Assembly: GCA_022704885.1 (NCBI GenBank)
Contig: JAKJFO010000001.1
Coordinates: forward strand, 69,177 to 90,447
DNA length: 21,271 bases
Origin: Candidatus Rifleibacteriota bacterium
GTDB lineage: Bacteria > Riflebacteria > Ozemobacteria > Ozemobacterales > Ozemobacteraceae
Reading direction: 5' to 3'
Part shown: positions 7,342 through 14,217 of the stretch, piece after piece
Layout: each line of letters starts with the position of its first letter
How positions within the stretch are numbered: the first letter of the stretch is position 1
Notes under the pieces: generated by a model
Databases searched by the model: none
What the model saw: only the letters and a program-made list of their open reading frames with translations
What the model was told of the DNA's origin: nothing
Position numbers and translations under genes: made by a program

Positions 7342-7865
7342 AATCAGCGAAATTCATTCAGAAACGGCTGCTGCGAAGCTTGCCACCGTTAACACTGCTG
7401 ATGATAATGATTTTGCTGCCGGCCGGGTTATGGGCACTGATCGGGTTTGGCCCGGAGTCTGCAACTTTCAGAATCATCGATGCCGTGCAATATCAGCAGA
7501 ACGGGCTGCTGTCTCTTGATGTCGAGATTATAACACCTGGCTCTGATCTGACTCCCCACATCATGATGCCCGGCCGGCGTTTCAACCTTGAACTGGCAGC
7601 GCCGCAGCATCTCGAACTCAAGATCGGGCAAAAGCTGCGCGGCAGTTTTTCTGGTGCAATCAAAGATCTGGAAAATGGTCAGATAATGATGGACGTAGAT
7701 CCGGCTTCACTGCAGATAATCGAAGAAACCACCGACAGCCGCGATATTCCTTATTCACACTGGGAACCAGTTTTCGAATATCTGCAGTACTTCAAAGTCG
7801 CCTTCATCGTTTTCTGGTGGCTGATCGCCAGCCTTCTGATCTCTCGCCGCAACGCCGAGGACTAG
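7338..7865 (+). CDS. Two-TM membrane protein with extracytoplasmic domain, unknown function
   Basis: The 175-aa protein has one hydrophobic segment near the N-terminus (about residues 15-37, LPPLTLLMIMILLPAGLWAL) and one near the C-terminus (about 150-169, FKVAFIVFWWLIASLLIS). They flank a domain of about 110 residues that looks beta-rich (TFRIIDAVQYQQNGLLSLDV, LELKIGQKLRGSFSGAI). Basic residues at both ends place the loop outside the cytoplasm. I do not recognise the domain. The start overlaps the previous stop (ATGA) and has GAGGG 6 bases upstream. Its stop TAG lies in a CTAG palindrome that also supplies the stop of the convergent PhnD-like gene. The three genes 6297-7865 look like one co-translated unit. 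Confidence 0.7.
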   Translation: MKSAKFIQKRLLRSLPPLTLLMIMILLPAGLWALIGFGPESATFRIIDAVQYQQNGLLSLDVEIITPGSDLTPHIMMPGRRFNLELAAPQHLELKIGQKLRGSFSGAIKDLENGQIMMDVDPASLQIIEETTDSRDIPYSHWEPVFEYLQYFKVAFIVFWWLIASLLISRRNAED

Positions 7866-8941
7866 TTCTGGGGTTTGAGGGATTCGATGTAGCGCATGAC
7901 GGCCAGAACAGAATCGAATTCTTCGTCGTAGGCGGGCAGAAAGGTGGGTGAGCCGGGCAGGGCTTCGGGTTTAACCTTCAACAGCGCTTCGAGAAACTTT
8001 TCGCGCAGGTTGATCGGGCAGTCCTGGCGGCAGACGATGACATCTGAAGGTATTTCGTTGGTTTTGCCGAGTATGATGATGCGTTCGAGCTGGGCTTTAT
8101 TGAGCTTTTTCAGGGTTTCTTCGAGGCAGACACCCGAATCGACCTTGCCTTCGAGCACAGCGCGCAGCACGTTGTCGTGGTTTTTTACAAAATAGACTTT
8201 TGAATGTTTGTGTGGATCAACGCCAAGCTCTTTGAGCAGATAGAGAGGGTAGATGTAACCGCTTGCCGATTCCGGGTCGACGAAGGCAATCGAACTGCCC
8301 TTGATGTCTTCAAGGCCCTGCACCTTGCCTTTTGCGGGCGCAATAAAAACGCCGCGATAGGCGGTGGCTTCACCGAATTTGGCTTTGGCTACCGGCATCA
8401 GGTGATCCTGGTCACGCCGGTTCAGATAAGCAGTCGGGCCGACCCAGGCAAAGTCGATGTTCCCGCGGGCAAGCGCATCGAGAATGCTGGCGTAGCTGTT
8501 GCGGTTCGACACCAGGCGAACTTCTTTGGCGCCTGTTTCCTTCTGGAGGAAGCGCAGCAGCGGCACAGCCTGTGTCATCATGTCGCGCATACTCAGATAA
8601 GGAATGCGTCCGAAACGGATGCTTTTTTCTTCGAGTTTGATCGGTTCTCCGGCCGGCAGAGCTGGTGGTCGCGGGGCGGCAGTCGGCTGCTGGTAGCTGT
8701 CGCCGGCGTCGGCGCTTTCCCCGCTGTCTGACTGGTAATCGTCGCCGGGATAATCAGAAAAGTCGTATTCAACGTCGTCTTCGTAGTAACCACCACGAAA
8801 AAAATCCTGCTCTTCTTCGTAGGCCGGGTAATCATCACTGTAACCGTCGGCGTCGTCCTGAGCTGATGCTACTGAGAAAGGCATTAACAGAGCCGCACAC
8901 ATAAAAACGAGAAGCAGGCTGATTCTGAAAGTAAGTTTCAT
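7862..8941 (-). CDS. PhnD-like substrate-binding protein with acidic N-terminal linker
   Basis: The 359-aa protein has a signal peptide (to about residue 27, SVASA then QDD). A strongly acidic, Asp/Glu/Tyr/Gly-rich low-complexity linker follows (about 28-85, e.g. DDYPAYEEEQDF), then a Pro-rich hinge, and from about 105 a phosphate/phosphonate-type (PhnD family) periplasmic binding domain. Family signatures are RFGRIPYLSMRDMMTQAVP, ARGNIDFAWVGPTAYL and IAFVDPESASGYIYPLYLL with the SxSGY ligand-loop pattern. No ABC permease or ATPase gene is nearby, so it may be a stand-alone sensor or binding protein; the ligand is unknown. The ATG at 8941 has AGGAG 9 bases upstream. Its stop shares CTAG with the convergent gene. 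Confidence 0.8.
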   Translation of the reverse strand: MKLTFRISLLLVFMCAALLMPFSVASAQDDADGYSDDYPAYEEEQDFFRGGYYEDDVEYDFSDYPGDDYQSDSGESADAGDSYQQPTAAPRPPALPAGEPIKLEEKSIRFGRIPYLSMRDMMTQAVPLLRFLQKETGAKEVRLVSNRNSYASILDALARGNIDFAWVGPTAYLNRRDQDHLMPVAKAKFGEATAYRGVFIAPAKGKVQGLEDIKGSSIAFVDPESASGYIYPLYLLKELGVDPHKHSKVYFVKNHDNVLRAVLEGKVDSGVCLEETLKKLNKAQLERIIILGKTNEIPSDVIVCRQDCPINLREKFLEALLKVKPEALPGSPTFLPAYDEEFDSVLAVMRYIESLKPQN

Positions 8942-9010
8942 AATTATTGTCTCCTGGCAGGTGAGTGCGTGGCACGCTCTGCATTAAAATCAGTTTTTGG
9001 GGTCGACTGA

Positions 9011-9016
9011 AGTATA
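9011..9016 (-). promoter_or_regulatory. Putative -10 box for the PhnD-like gene
   Basis: On the minus strand TATACT (5 of 6 to consensus) lies about 70 bases upstream of the ATG at 8941. No clear -35 box is seen at the usual distance, so a factor-dependent promoter or a chance match are both possible. Confidence 0.25.
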
Positions 9017-9082
9017 ACTCATCTGCGAAAAATTTGCTGCATGGTCGTGCAGATTTTGCGAGCGCGGTTGTCATGATTTGAG

Positions 9083-9088
9083 TATAAT
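9083..9088 (+). promoter_or_regulatory. Putative -10 box for the cNMP-PilT gene
   Basis: A perfect TATAAT lies 38 bases upstream of the ATG at 9127. No clear -35 box is seen. It is divergent from the box at 9011-9016 in a 185-bp spacer, so the two genes may share regulation. Confidence 0.35.
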
Positions 9089-9126
9089 TCGTTTGATATC
9101 AGAAGATTTAAAGGCAGGAAGATTTT

Positions 9127-10935
9127 ATGCGAGTACTCGAGCGCTCACCCAAGGTTCTCAGCGAAGCTTACAAGGCATTCGACACCAATCCTTTTTTTGC
9201 GCCACTCAGCGATGCACAGCGCGACCTGGTCATCGAAAAGGCTGGCACCATCGAAGCTTACACTGATGGCGAATTCATTCTCAAAACCGGCGACCCGGCT
9301 GATTTTCTATTTGTTATCATTTCCGGACAGGTTGCGGTTGTGGTTGGCGAAGGTGAAGATCAGATGGAGCTCACCTGCCTCGAGCGTTCGCAGATGGTTG
9401 GTGAAATGGCGGTGATACTCGACGAGAAGCGCACCGCCTCAGGTATTGCGCGTGGCGAAACAGTTATTCTCAAACTCGCGCGCGAGGTGTTTCGCAAAGT
9501 GCTGACTGCAGTGCCTGAGGCCGGCATGTCGATGATGCGCATGCTGGCCGAGCGGCTCAAAAAAACCTCACGCCCGCCAGTACACCGTGATTTCAGAGGC
9601 GACGCGGCAATTCCGCCGGTCGAGGTGCTGCGTCTGATACCTGTCGGGTTTATGCAACGGCATCGTGTGGTTCCGGTGCGCAAGCTGGAAAACAAGTTGC
9701 TGCTCGGTTACTGCGACCGTATGGATGAAAATCTTATCGCTTCGGTTACGCAACTGCTGCCAAGCATGAAGATCGAGCCGGTGGCGATAGAAGCGGCCTA
9801 TTTCGAAAAAATCATGCAGGGCTACGGTGGCGATGCTGCGGCTGAACCGGTTGCCAGCGGCGGTTCTGGCGCACAGCACATCGACGATCTGCTCAAACGG
9901 CTGGTCGCCGAAGGCGGCTCTGATCTGCATCTTTCGGCCGGGCAGGTGCCAAGATGGCGTATCGACGGGCGCATTCTGCCCATTGCCGGCTTTTTAAAGC
10001 TGGCTCCAAACGAGGTATTCAAGCTGATAGCGCCGATCATGCGCCCCGATTCGGTCGAAGAATTCAACAAGACCGGTGACGAAGATTTTGCTTATGCGAT
10101 GGACAAACATTCGCGTTTCCGCATCAATCTGCTGCGCGATTCAAATGGTGTCAGTGCGGTTTTCAGACATATTCCGAATACTATTTTCACTCTCGAAGAG
10201 CTTGGCATGCCCGAAGTTCTGCGGCGCTGGGCCGAGTCGCCCAAGGGGCTGATTCTGGTTACCGGGCCGACAGGCAGCGGAAAGAGCACTACCCTGGCGG
10301 CAATGCTCGACCATATCAACCGCAACAAGGAATGTCATATTCTTACCATCGAAGACCCGGTTGAATTCGTGCATCAGAGCCGCAAGGCACTGGTAAATCA
10401 GCGTGAGGTGGGAGTGCATACGCAGTCGTTTTCACGCGCGCTGCGGGCGGCACTGCGCGAAGATCCCGACGTCGTGCTGGTTGGCGAAATGCGCGATCTC
10501 GAAACCATTTCGATGGCGCTGGAAACCGCCAATACCGGCCATCTGGTGCTGGCAACTCTGCACACTTCAACGGCAATCAGCACAGTGAGCCGCATTGTCG
10601 ATCAGTTTCCGGCCGAAGCACAGGAACAGATCAGAACCGGGCTGGCCGACAACCTGCTCGGTGTCTGCTGCCAGACGCTCTGTCGCAAGATTGGCGGCGG
10701 GCGGGTTCCGGCGCTTGAGATTCTGGTAATGGATTACGCGATGGGCAACATGATTCGCGAGGGCCGCACCCACATGCTGCTTACCGCGATGACCACCGGT
10801 CAGGCTCGCGGCAACCGTCTTCTCAACGACGACCTCGCCAAACTGGTACAGTCGGGCAAAATCACCAAAGAAGAAGCTCTCGGCAATGCCGTCGACCACG
10901 CTGATATGATGCGTCGCCTCGGCATGAGCAAGTGA
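9127..10935 (+). CDS. PilT-type pilus retraction ATPase fused to cyclic-nucleotide-binding and GspE_N domains
   Basis: The 602-aa cytoplasmic protein has three modules. Residues about 20-135 form a Crp-type cyclic-nucleotide-binding domain with an intact phosphate-binding cassette: VGEMA with Glu93, and Arg102 in EKRTAS. Residues about 155-235 (RLIPVGFMQRHRVVPVRKLE, MKIEPVAIEAAYFEKIMQGY) match the second half of the GspE/PilB N-terminal domain, without the RLGxxL half. From about 253 a complete PilT motor follows: DDLLKRLV and GSDLHLS, Walker A GPTGSGKST with Lys386, Asp box EDPVEFVH, Walker B DPDVVLVGEMRD with Glu454, His box ATLHTS, and the PilT-like tail NRLLNDDLAKLVQSGKITKEEA. The family powers type IV pilus retraction at the inner-membrane platform. 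I infer gating by cAMP or cGMP. AGGA precedes the start. No other pilus gene is in the window. Confidence 0.88.
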   Translation: MRVLERSPKVLSEAYKAFDTNPFFAPLSDAQRDLVIEKAGTIEAYTDGEFILKTGDPADFLFVIISGQVAVVVGEGEDQMELTCLERSQMVGEMAVILDEKRTASGIARGETVILKLAREVFRKVLTAVPEAGMSMMRMLAERLKKTSRPPVHRDFRGDAAIPPVEVLRLIPVGFMQRHRVVPVRKLENKLLLGYCDRMDENLIASVTQLLPSMKIEPVAIEAAYFEKIMQGYGGDAAAEPVASGGSGAQHIDDLLKRLVAEGGSDLHLSAGQVPRWRIDGRILPIAGFLKLAPNEVFKLIAPIMRPDSVEEFNKTGDEDFAYAMDKHSRFRINLLRDSNGVSAVFRHIPNTIFTLEELGMPEVLRRWAESPKGLILVTGPTGSGKSTTLAAMLDHINRNKECHILTIEDPVEFVHQSRKALVNQREVGVHTQSFSRALRAALREDPDVVLVGEMRDLETISMALETANTGHLVLATLHTSTAISTVSRIVDQFPAEAQEQIRTGLADNLLGVCCQTLCRKIGGGRVPALEILVMDYAMGNMIREGRTHMLLTAMTTGQARGNRLLNDDLAKLVQSGKITKEEALGNAVDHADMMRRLGMSK

Positions 10936-10936
10936 A

Positions 10937-10965
10937 TTGCTGTTGTGAATTGAAAGTGGTAGAAT
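10937..10965 (+). promoter_or_regulatory. Putative promoter of the unknown exported-protein gene
   Basis: TTGCTG (10937-10942) and TAGAAT (10960-10965) are 17 bases apart, beginning just after the stop of the PilT-type gene. The leader to the ATG at 11000 would be about 28 bases and contains GAGGCGGA. The gene at 11000 therefore may be transcribed independently of the ATPase gene. Confidence 0.4.
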
Positions 10966-10999
10966 TGACCTGAGCTTGCAGAAATGAGGCGGAATTCTC

Positions 11000-11794
11000 A
11001 TGCGAAAAACAGCTATTTTTTTCAGCCTGCGGATCATGGCAGTCCTGATTTTGATGACATCCTGTACAGCCAGTCTTATGGCTGCTGAATATAAAGTCGG
11101 GCCTTACACGCTCGATGTCGATGTGCGTTCGAGCCTGATGCAGGTTATTCCGCACGCTTATGTCAGGTGTCGATTGAGCGGCAATGCCATAAAAATATCG
11201 GCCTCGGCACCCGGCTATGTTGCGCAGACAGATGAAATTACGCTTAGACCGGGTCAGCTGATTTACCCGGTTATCATCAGACTGCCCGATAAAAAAGTCG
11301 GTCTCGAAGTGATGACCTTTGATTACAAGCCGATCGTATCGGCCTATTTCGACCGCTACCAGGGCGGCACCCCGACCGATGATTACGCGATCAACCTTTA
11401 TCTGCCGATAAAGAGCTGGCCGCACCCGAAGCCCGAAAACGTAAAAGTCAACCAGCCCGGCTACGGCTGGCCGATTCAAAAGACCTGCGAAATCAGCGTT
11501 TTTGCTGATTTTTACAAGGTGCGCATGCTGGTCGACCGCGCTGTTCTCGATGATCCCAAGAATGAACTGCTGATTTACGTCAATACCTCAGAAGAAATAA
11601 GCGTTGCCGCGGCTGAACAGTGGCTGCTGACGTTGGCGCAGCTCGAAGCAGACGACCGGCAGATGGCAGAGCAGCTGGCCGGGCTTCTGGCAGCGATAAT
11701 GCCAGTCGCCGAATTCAGGGTTTCGCCGCTTCCCCGCTCGATTGCAGCAGCATTCTCCTTTAAACGGCGATTCAAAGAACTGCATCGCGACTGA
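11000..11794 (+). CDS. Exported protein of unknown function
   Basis: The 264-aa protein has a signal peptide (FFSLRIMAVLILMTSCTASL followed by MAAE). Two readings are possible: cleavage after MAA near residue 30, or lipoprotein processing at Cys22 (LMTSC). The mature N-terminal part (about 30-110) is beta-rich, with VGPYTLDVDVRSSLMQVIPH, KISASAPGYVAQTDEITL and PGQLIYPVIIRLPDKKV, and loosely resembles PEGA or carboxypeptidase-regulatory-like beta-sandwich folds; I do not claim membership. The C-terminal part (about 175-264) is helical. It starts 64 bases after the PilT-type ATPase gene with GAGGCGGA upstream. It converges with the next gene, 10 bases apart, with no room for a terminator between them. 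Confidence 0.7.
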   Translation: MRKTAIFFSLRIMAVLILMTSCTASLMAAEYKVGPYTLDVDVRSSLMQVIPHAYVRCRLSGNAIKISASAPGYVAQTDEITLRPGQLIYPVIIRLPDKKVGLEVMTFDYKPIVSAYFDRYQGGTPTDDYAINLYLPIKSWPHPKPENVKVNQPGYGWPIQKTCEISVFADFYKVRMLVDRAVLDDPKNELLIYVNTSEEISVAAAEQWLLTLAQLEADDRQMAEQLAGLLAAIMPVAEFRVSPLPRSIAAAFSFKRRFKELHRD

Positions 11795-11804
11795 TCTGCG
11801 ATAG

Positions 11805-12383
11805 TCATTGCTCCGGCAGGTTTGCCGGCGGTAATTCGTGATGATTGCCGTCGCCCTCAAGCTCTTTAATTCTGGCAAGGCGGTCGGCTTCCCAGGCGTT
11901 TTCGCGCCGGTGAAACATGATGATTCTGATGATGCTGTAAAGCGAAAACAGTCCCAGATACGCCCATGAACGCGGATACAGGCTGCGGGCTGCGATTATT
12001 TGCGGGTCGGTGAAGCGGTCGTAATAGATGTTGTGGTAGGCAAGAACCTGCAGCCCGAGAATACTGATAAATGCTATGATCATCACGCTGCTGGGGCGCG
12101 AGCGCAGGCGGGCCAGGCCTGACAGCGCAAAAACTATGGCCGTCGCAAAAAGCTGAAAAAACAGCGCCTGTATCATCACTGCAGTGAACGGAAAAATGCC
12201 GCCCATGTCGTAATCTATCGTGCCATCGGCCAGAACAACAAGGTTCTCGCGCATGATCAGGTAACAATACGGGCCATGCAGGCTGAAAAGAATGAACAGA
12301 AAAATATACATGAAATGCCGAAACAGAGACGGCGACACATATTGCCGGTTAACTGACTCATCGTTTGTCTGACTGTCGTTCAT
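11805..12383 (-). CDS. Four-TM inner-membrane protein of unknown function
   Basis: The 192-aa protein has hydrophobic segments at about residues 24-42 (FMYIFLFILFSLHGPYCYLI), 60-88 (FTAVMIQALFFQLFATAIVF), 98-118 (SSVMIIAFISILGLQVLAYH) and 136-155 (AYLGLFSLYSIIRIIMF), then a charged cytoplasmic tail rich in Arg and Glu (RRENAWEADRLARIKELEGD). No family is recognised. I place the start at ATG 12381-12383, which has AAAAGG about 9 bases upstream; an in-frame TTG at 12401 would add six residues and lacks a good ribosome site. Inverted CAGCTG repeats lie in its upstream region. It is convergent with the gene at 11000. Confidence 0.65.
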   Translation of the reverse strand: MNDSQTNDESVNRQYVSPSLFRHFMYIFLFILFSLHGPYCYLIMRENLVVLADGTIDYDMGGIFPFTAVMIQALFFQLFATAIVFALSGLARLRSRPSSVMIIAFISILGLQVLAYHNIYYDRFTDPQIIAARSLYPRSWAYLGLFSLYSIIRIIMFHRRENAWEADRLARIKELEGDGNHHELPPANLPEQ

Positions 12384-12696
12384 GCCGTTCTGCCTTTTCA
12401 AGTAGTTTGTTCAGCTGTTCCGTGTCTTCTCAGCTGAATGATTACAGGGTACCCAATGTTTCTGGTTTATTCAACCAGATTGCTTTGTCTTGTCTAGTTT
12501 ATTGAAAGCTGCATTATTGGTTCCTGCATATTCAAAATCGGCATCACACGAATACCGCCCATTCGGTGTCCCGACTGGCTTGCCCTCATTCGCTACAACT
12601 CTCACCGGACGAAAGCTTATTTTGTAAGCTATGGCATTGCGTAAATTTTGTACAGGGGTATGATTAATAAATACGTCTTGTACAATGAGGTAAACA
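12384..12696. other. Intergenic spacer with inverted repeats and a possible gene remnant
   Basis: This 313-bp spacer separates two divergent genes. It contains a perfect 8-bp inverted repeat TTCAGCTG (12410-12417) / CAGCTGAA (12431-12438), a 6-bp stem CTGGTT/AACCAG (12462-12478) with a 5-base loop, and two TTGTACA copies. A minus-strand frame open from the 12690s to 12471 encodes SFRPVRV and DFEYAGTNN. These vaguely recall formylglycine-generating-enzyme-like proteins, but the two pieces are in the wrong order and there is no convincing ribosome site. I treat it as a possible remnant, not a gene. Confidence 0.35.
12637..12684 (+). promoter_or_regulatory. Putative promoter with paired TTGTACA boxes
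   Basis: TTGCGT (12637-12642) and TATGAT (12659-12664) are 16 bases apart and point to the gene at 12697. The palindrome-containing string TTGTACA occurs at 12648-12654 (inside the promoter spacer) and again at 12678-12684, exactly 30 bases apart, about three helical turns. That geometry suits an operator for a dimeric regulator, but neither the promoter nor the operator is more than a pattern. Confidence 0.3.
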
Positions 12697-14193
12697 ATGA
12701 ACAAACGACATGCAATGCGGGCTTTGCTGGTCGTTCTGCTGGCGGCGGCGACTCCGGCGATGGCCTGGGGGCCGGTCAGTCATATTTCGTTGTCTTATGA
12801 AGCTGGAGTGAAGAGCGGGTTTCCGGTGAGCGACGATCTGCTGGGGGCTTACCTGGCAGGCTCGACTGAGCCCGACATCGGTCTCGACGACGGCAAAAGC
12901 GAAGACTATGGCGTTTATCACAGCGAAGACTTCGCCAAGGCCATGGAAACCGTAGCACAGAGCAAAAAGAGCCCTGACCGCGAGATTCTGCTGGCCCGCG
13001 CGGCCGGCATGCGCAGTCACATGGCCGGCGACTCGGCGGCACACGGCAAAACCGGCTATGCTGAAGCCAAGATCATGTTCCCCGATATTCAGAGTGGTCT
13101 GCCGAAGCACACCACAAATGAACTGATCGTCGATATGATCATGTATGACCGCAATAAAGAGGCTCTTAAGAAGCAGAGCCTGAATTTTCTCGACGTCGAT
13201 ACGTTGATCGAAATCCGCAAAGAATACAGTCGCATGACCGGCAAAGAACTCAAAAATGACCGCGATGCGCTCAAAAAAGAGTTGCTCAACCACCGCGCCC
13301 TGGTTCTGACCGAACTGAGCCTGGCCCACCATCTTTCTACCTCTGACCCGGCCAAGCTCAGCCAGATGAAAGAAGAATATTCAGATCTCAACGTGGGCAC
13401 GACGGATGGCAACGGCGCCGACAAGGCCATGACCAGAATTGCTGAGCAGGCAAAAGCCAGCGAGGATCTCAGCAACTTCAAAACCACCAGCAGGGGCTTT
13501 ATAATCAAGGATTACCTCAACAATTCTCTGCTGGCAAAAAGCATGCAGGCTCTCGAACGCGGCGCTCTCAAGCTGACTAAATCAGCGGCGCTACGCGATT
13601 CCCTTCAGAATTTCGCCGTCGGCAAGGTAGAAGCCGCCAGGAACAAGGCTTTCGTTAACTTCGGCGTCAATCTGCTCAACAAAGACCTCAGCTTCAAGCA
13701 GGCGGTCGTGCTCGCCGGTAAAGCCACCAGCGGCTATCCGGAAGATCAGGCCCAGAAGCTTGCCTATCTCGAAATCGAAGCCGAAGCGCTCAAAGCGCAG
13801 CGCGACAAGGCGCAGGCAGAATACAACAACCGCCCCTGGTGGAAGTTCTGGCTCTACTTCACGAACTCTGACAAAGAAAAATACGAAAAGCTCGAAGCTC
13901 AGTATCAGGCAAAACTGCGCGAAATCGACACTGCCCGCGCGCTGATCGCTGCCAGCGCGAGTGTTGCTCCGGTTTCTGATGCTGATTATGCTGCCGCTGT
14001 CAGCGAATGTGCCGAACAGACTGCCCGGTGCGATAACGCAGCAGCCGGACTCGCCGACCTGCAGACTGCCGTCGATGCTGCTTACAAAAAATATGTAGCC
14101 GCCGCCGAAACTCAGGATCAGGCTGCTGCCAAGGTTGCCGAGCAGGAGCTGAATCAGGCCCGCGAAAATCTCAAAGCCGCCATGCAGCGCTGA
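12697..14193 (+). CDS. Exported Zn-dependent phospholipase C-like protein with coiled-coil tail
   Basis: The 498-aa protein has a signal peptide ending ATPAMA (about residue 23), so the predicted mature protein starts with Trp24. In clostridial and Bacillus Zn-phospholipases C the mature N-terminal Trp is itself a zinc ligand. Other likely metal ligands are His29 (WGPVSH), Asp60 (GSTEPDIG), His75 (VYHSEDF), His108, Asp112 and His116 (HMAGDSAAH, an HxxxDxxxH array), and Glu in the HTTNELIVDMI stretch. The catalytic domain spans about residues 24-230. The rest is Ala/Lys/Glu-rich helical sequence, with probable coiled coils near 345-420 and 445-498, not found in the classic enzymes. The ATG has GAGG 7 bases upstream. 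Substrate (phospholipid or other) is inferred only from the family. Confidence 0.8.
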   Translation: MNKRHAMRALLVVLLAAATPAMAWGPVSHISLSYEAGVKSGFPVSDDLLGAYLAGSTEPDIGLDDGKSEDYGVYHSEDFAKAMETVAQSKKSPDREILLARAAGMRSHMAGDSAAHGKTGYAEAKIMFPDIQSGLPKHTTNELIVDMIMYDRNKEALKKQSLNFLDVDTLIEIRKEYSRMTGKELKNDRDALKKELLNHRALVLTELSLAHHLSTSDPAKLSQMKEEYSDLNVGTTDGNGADKAMTRIAEQAKASEDLSNFKTTSRGFIIKDYLNNSLLAKSMQALERGALKLTKSAALRDSLQNFAVGKVEAARNKAFVNFGVNLLNKDLSFKQAVVLAGKATSGYPEDQAQKLAYLEIEAEALKAQRDKAQAEYNNRPWWKFWLYFTNSDKEKYEKLEAQYQAKLREIDTARALIAASASVAPVSDADYAAAVSECAEQTARCDNAAAGLADLQTAVDAAYKKYVAAAETQDQAAAKVAEQELNQARENLKAAMQR

Positions 14194-14217
14194 TAAACTT
14201 TTGCCAGCTTACATAAA

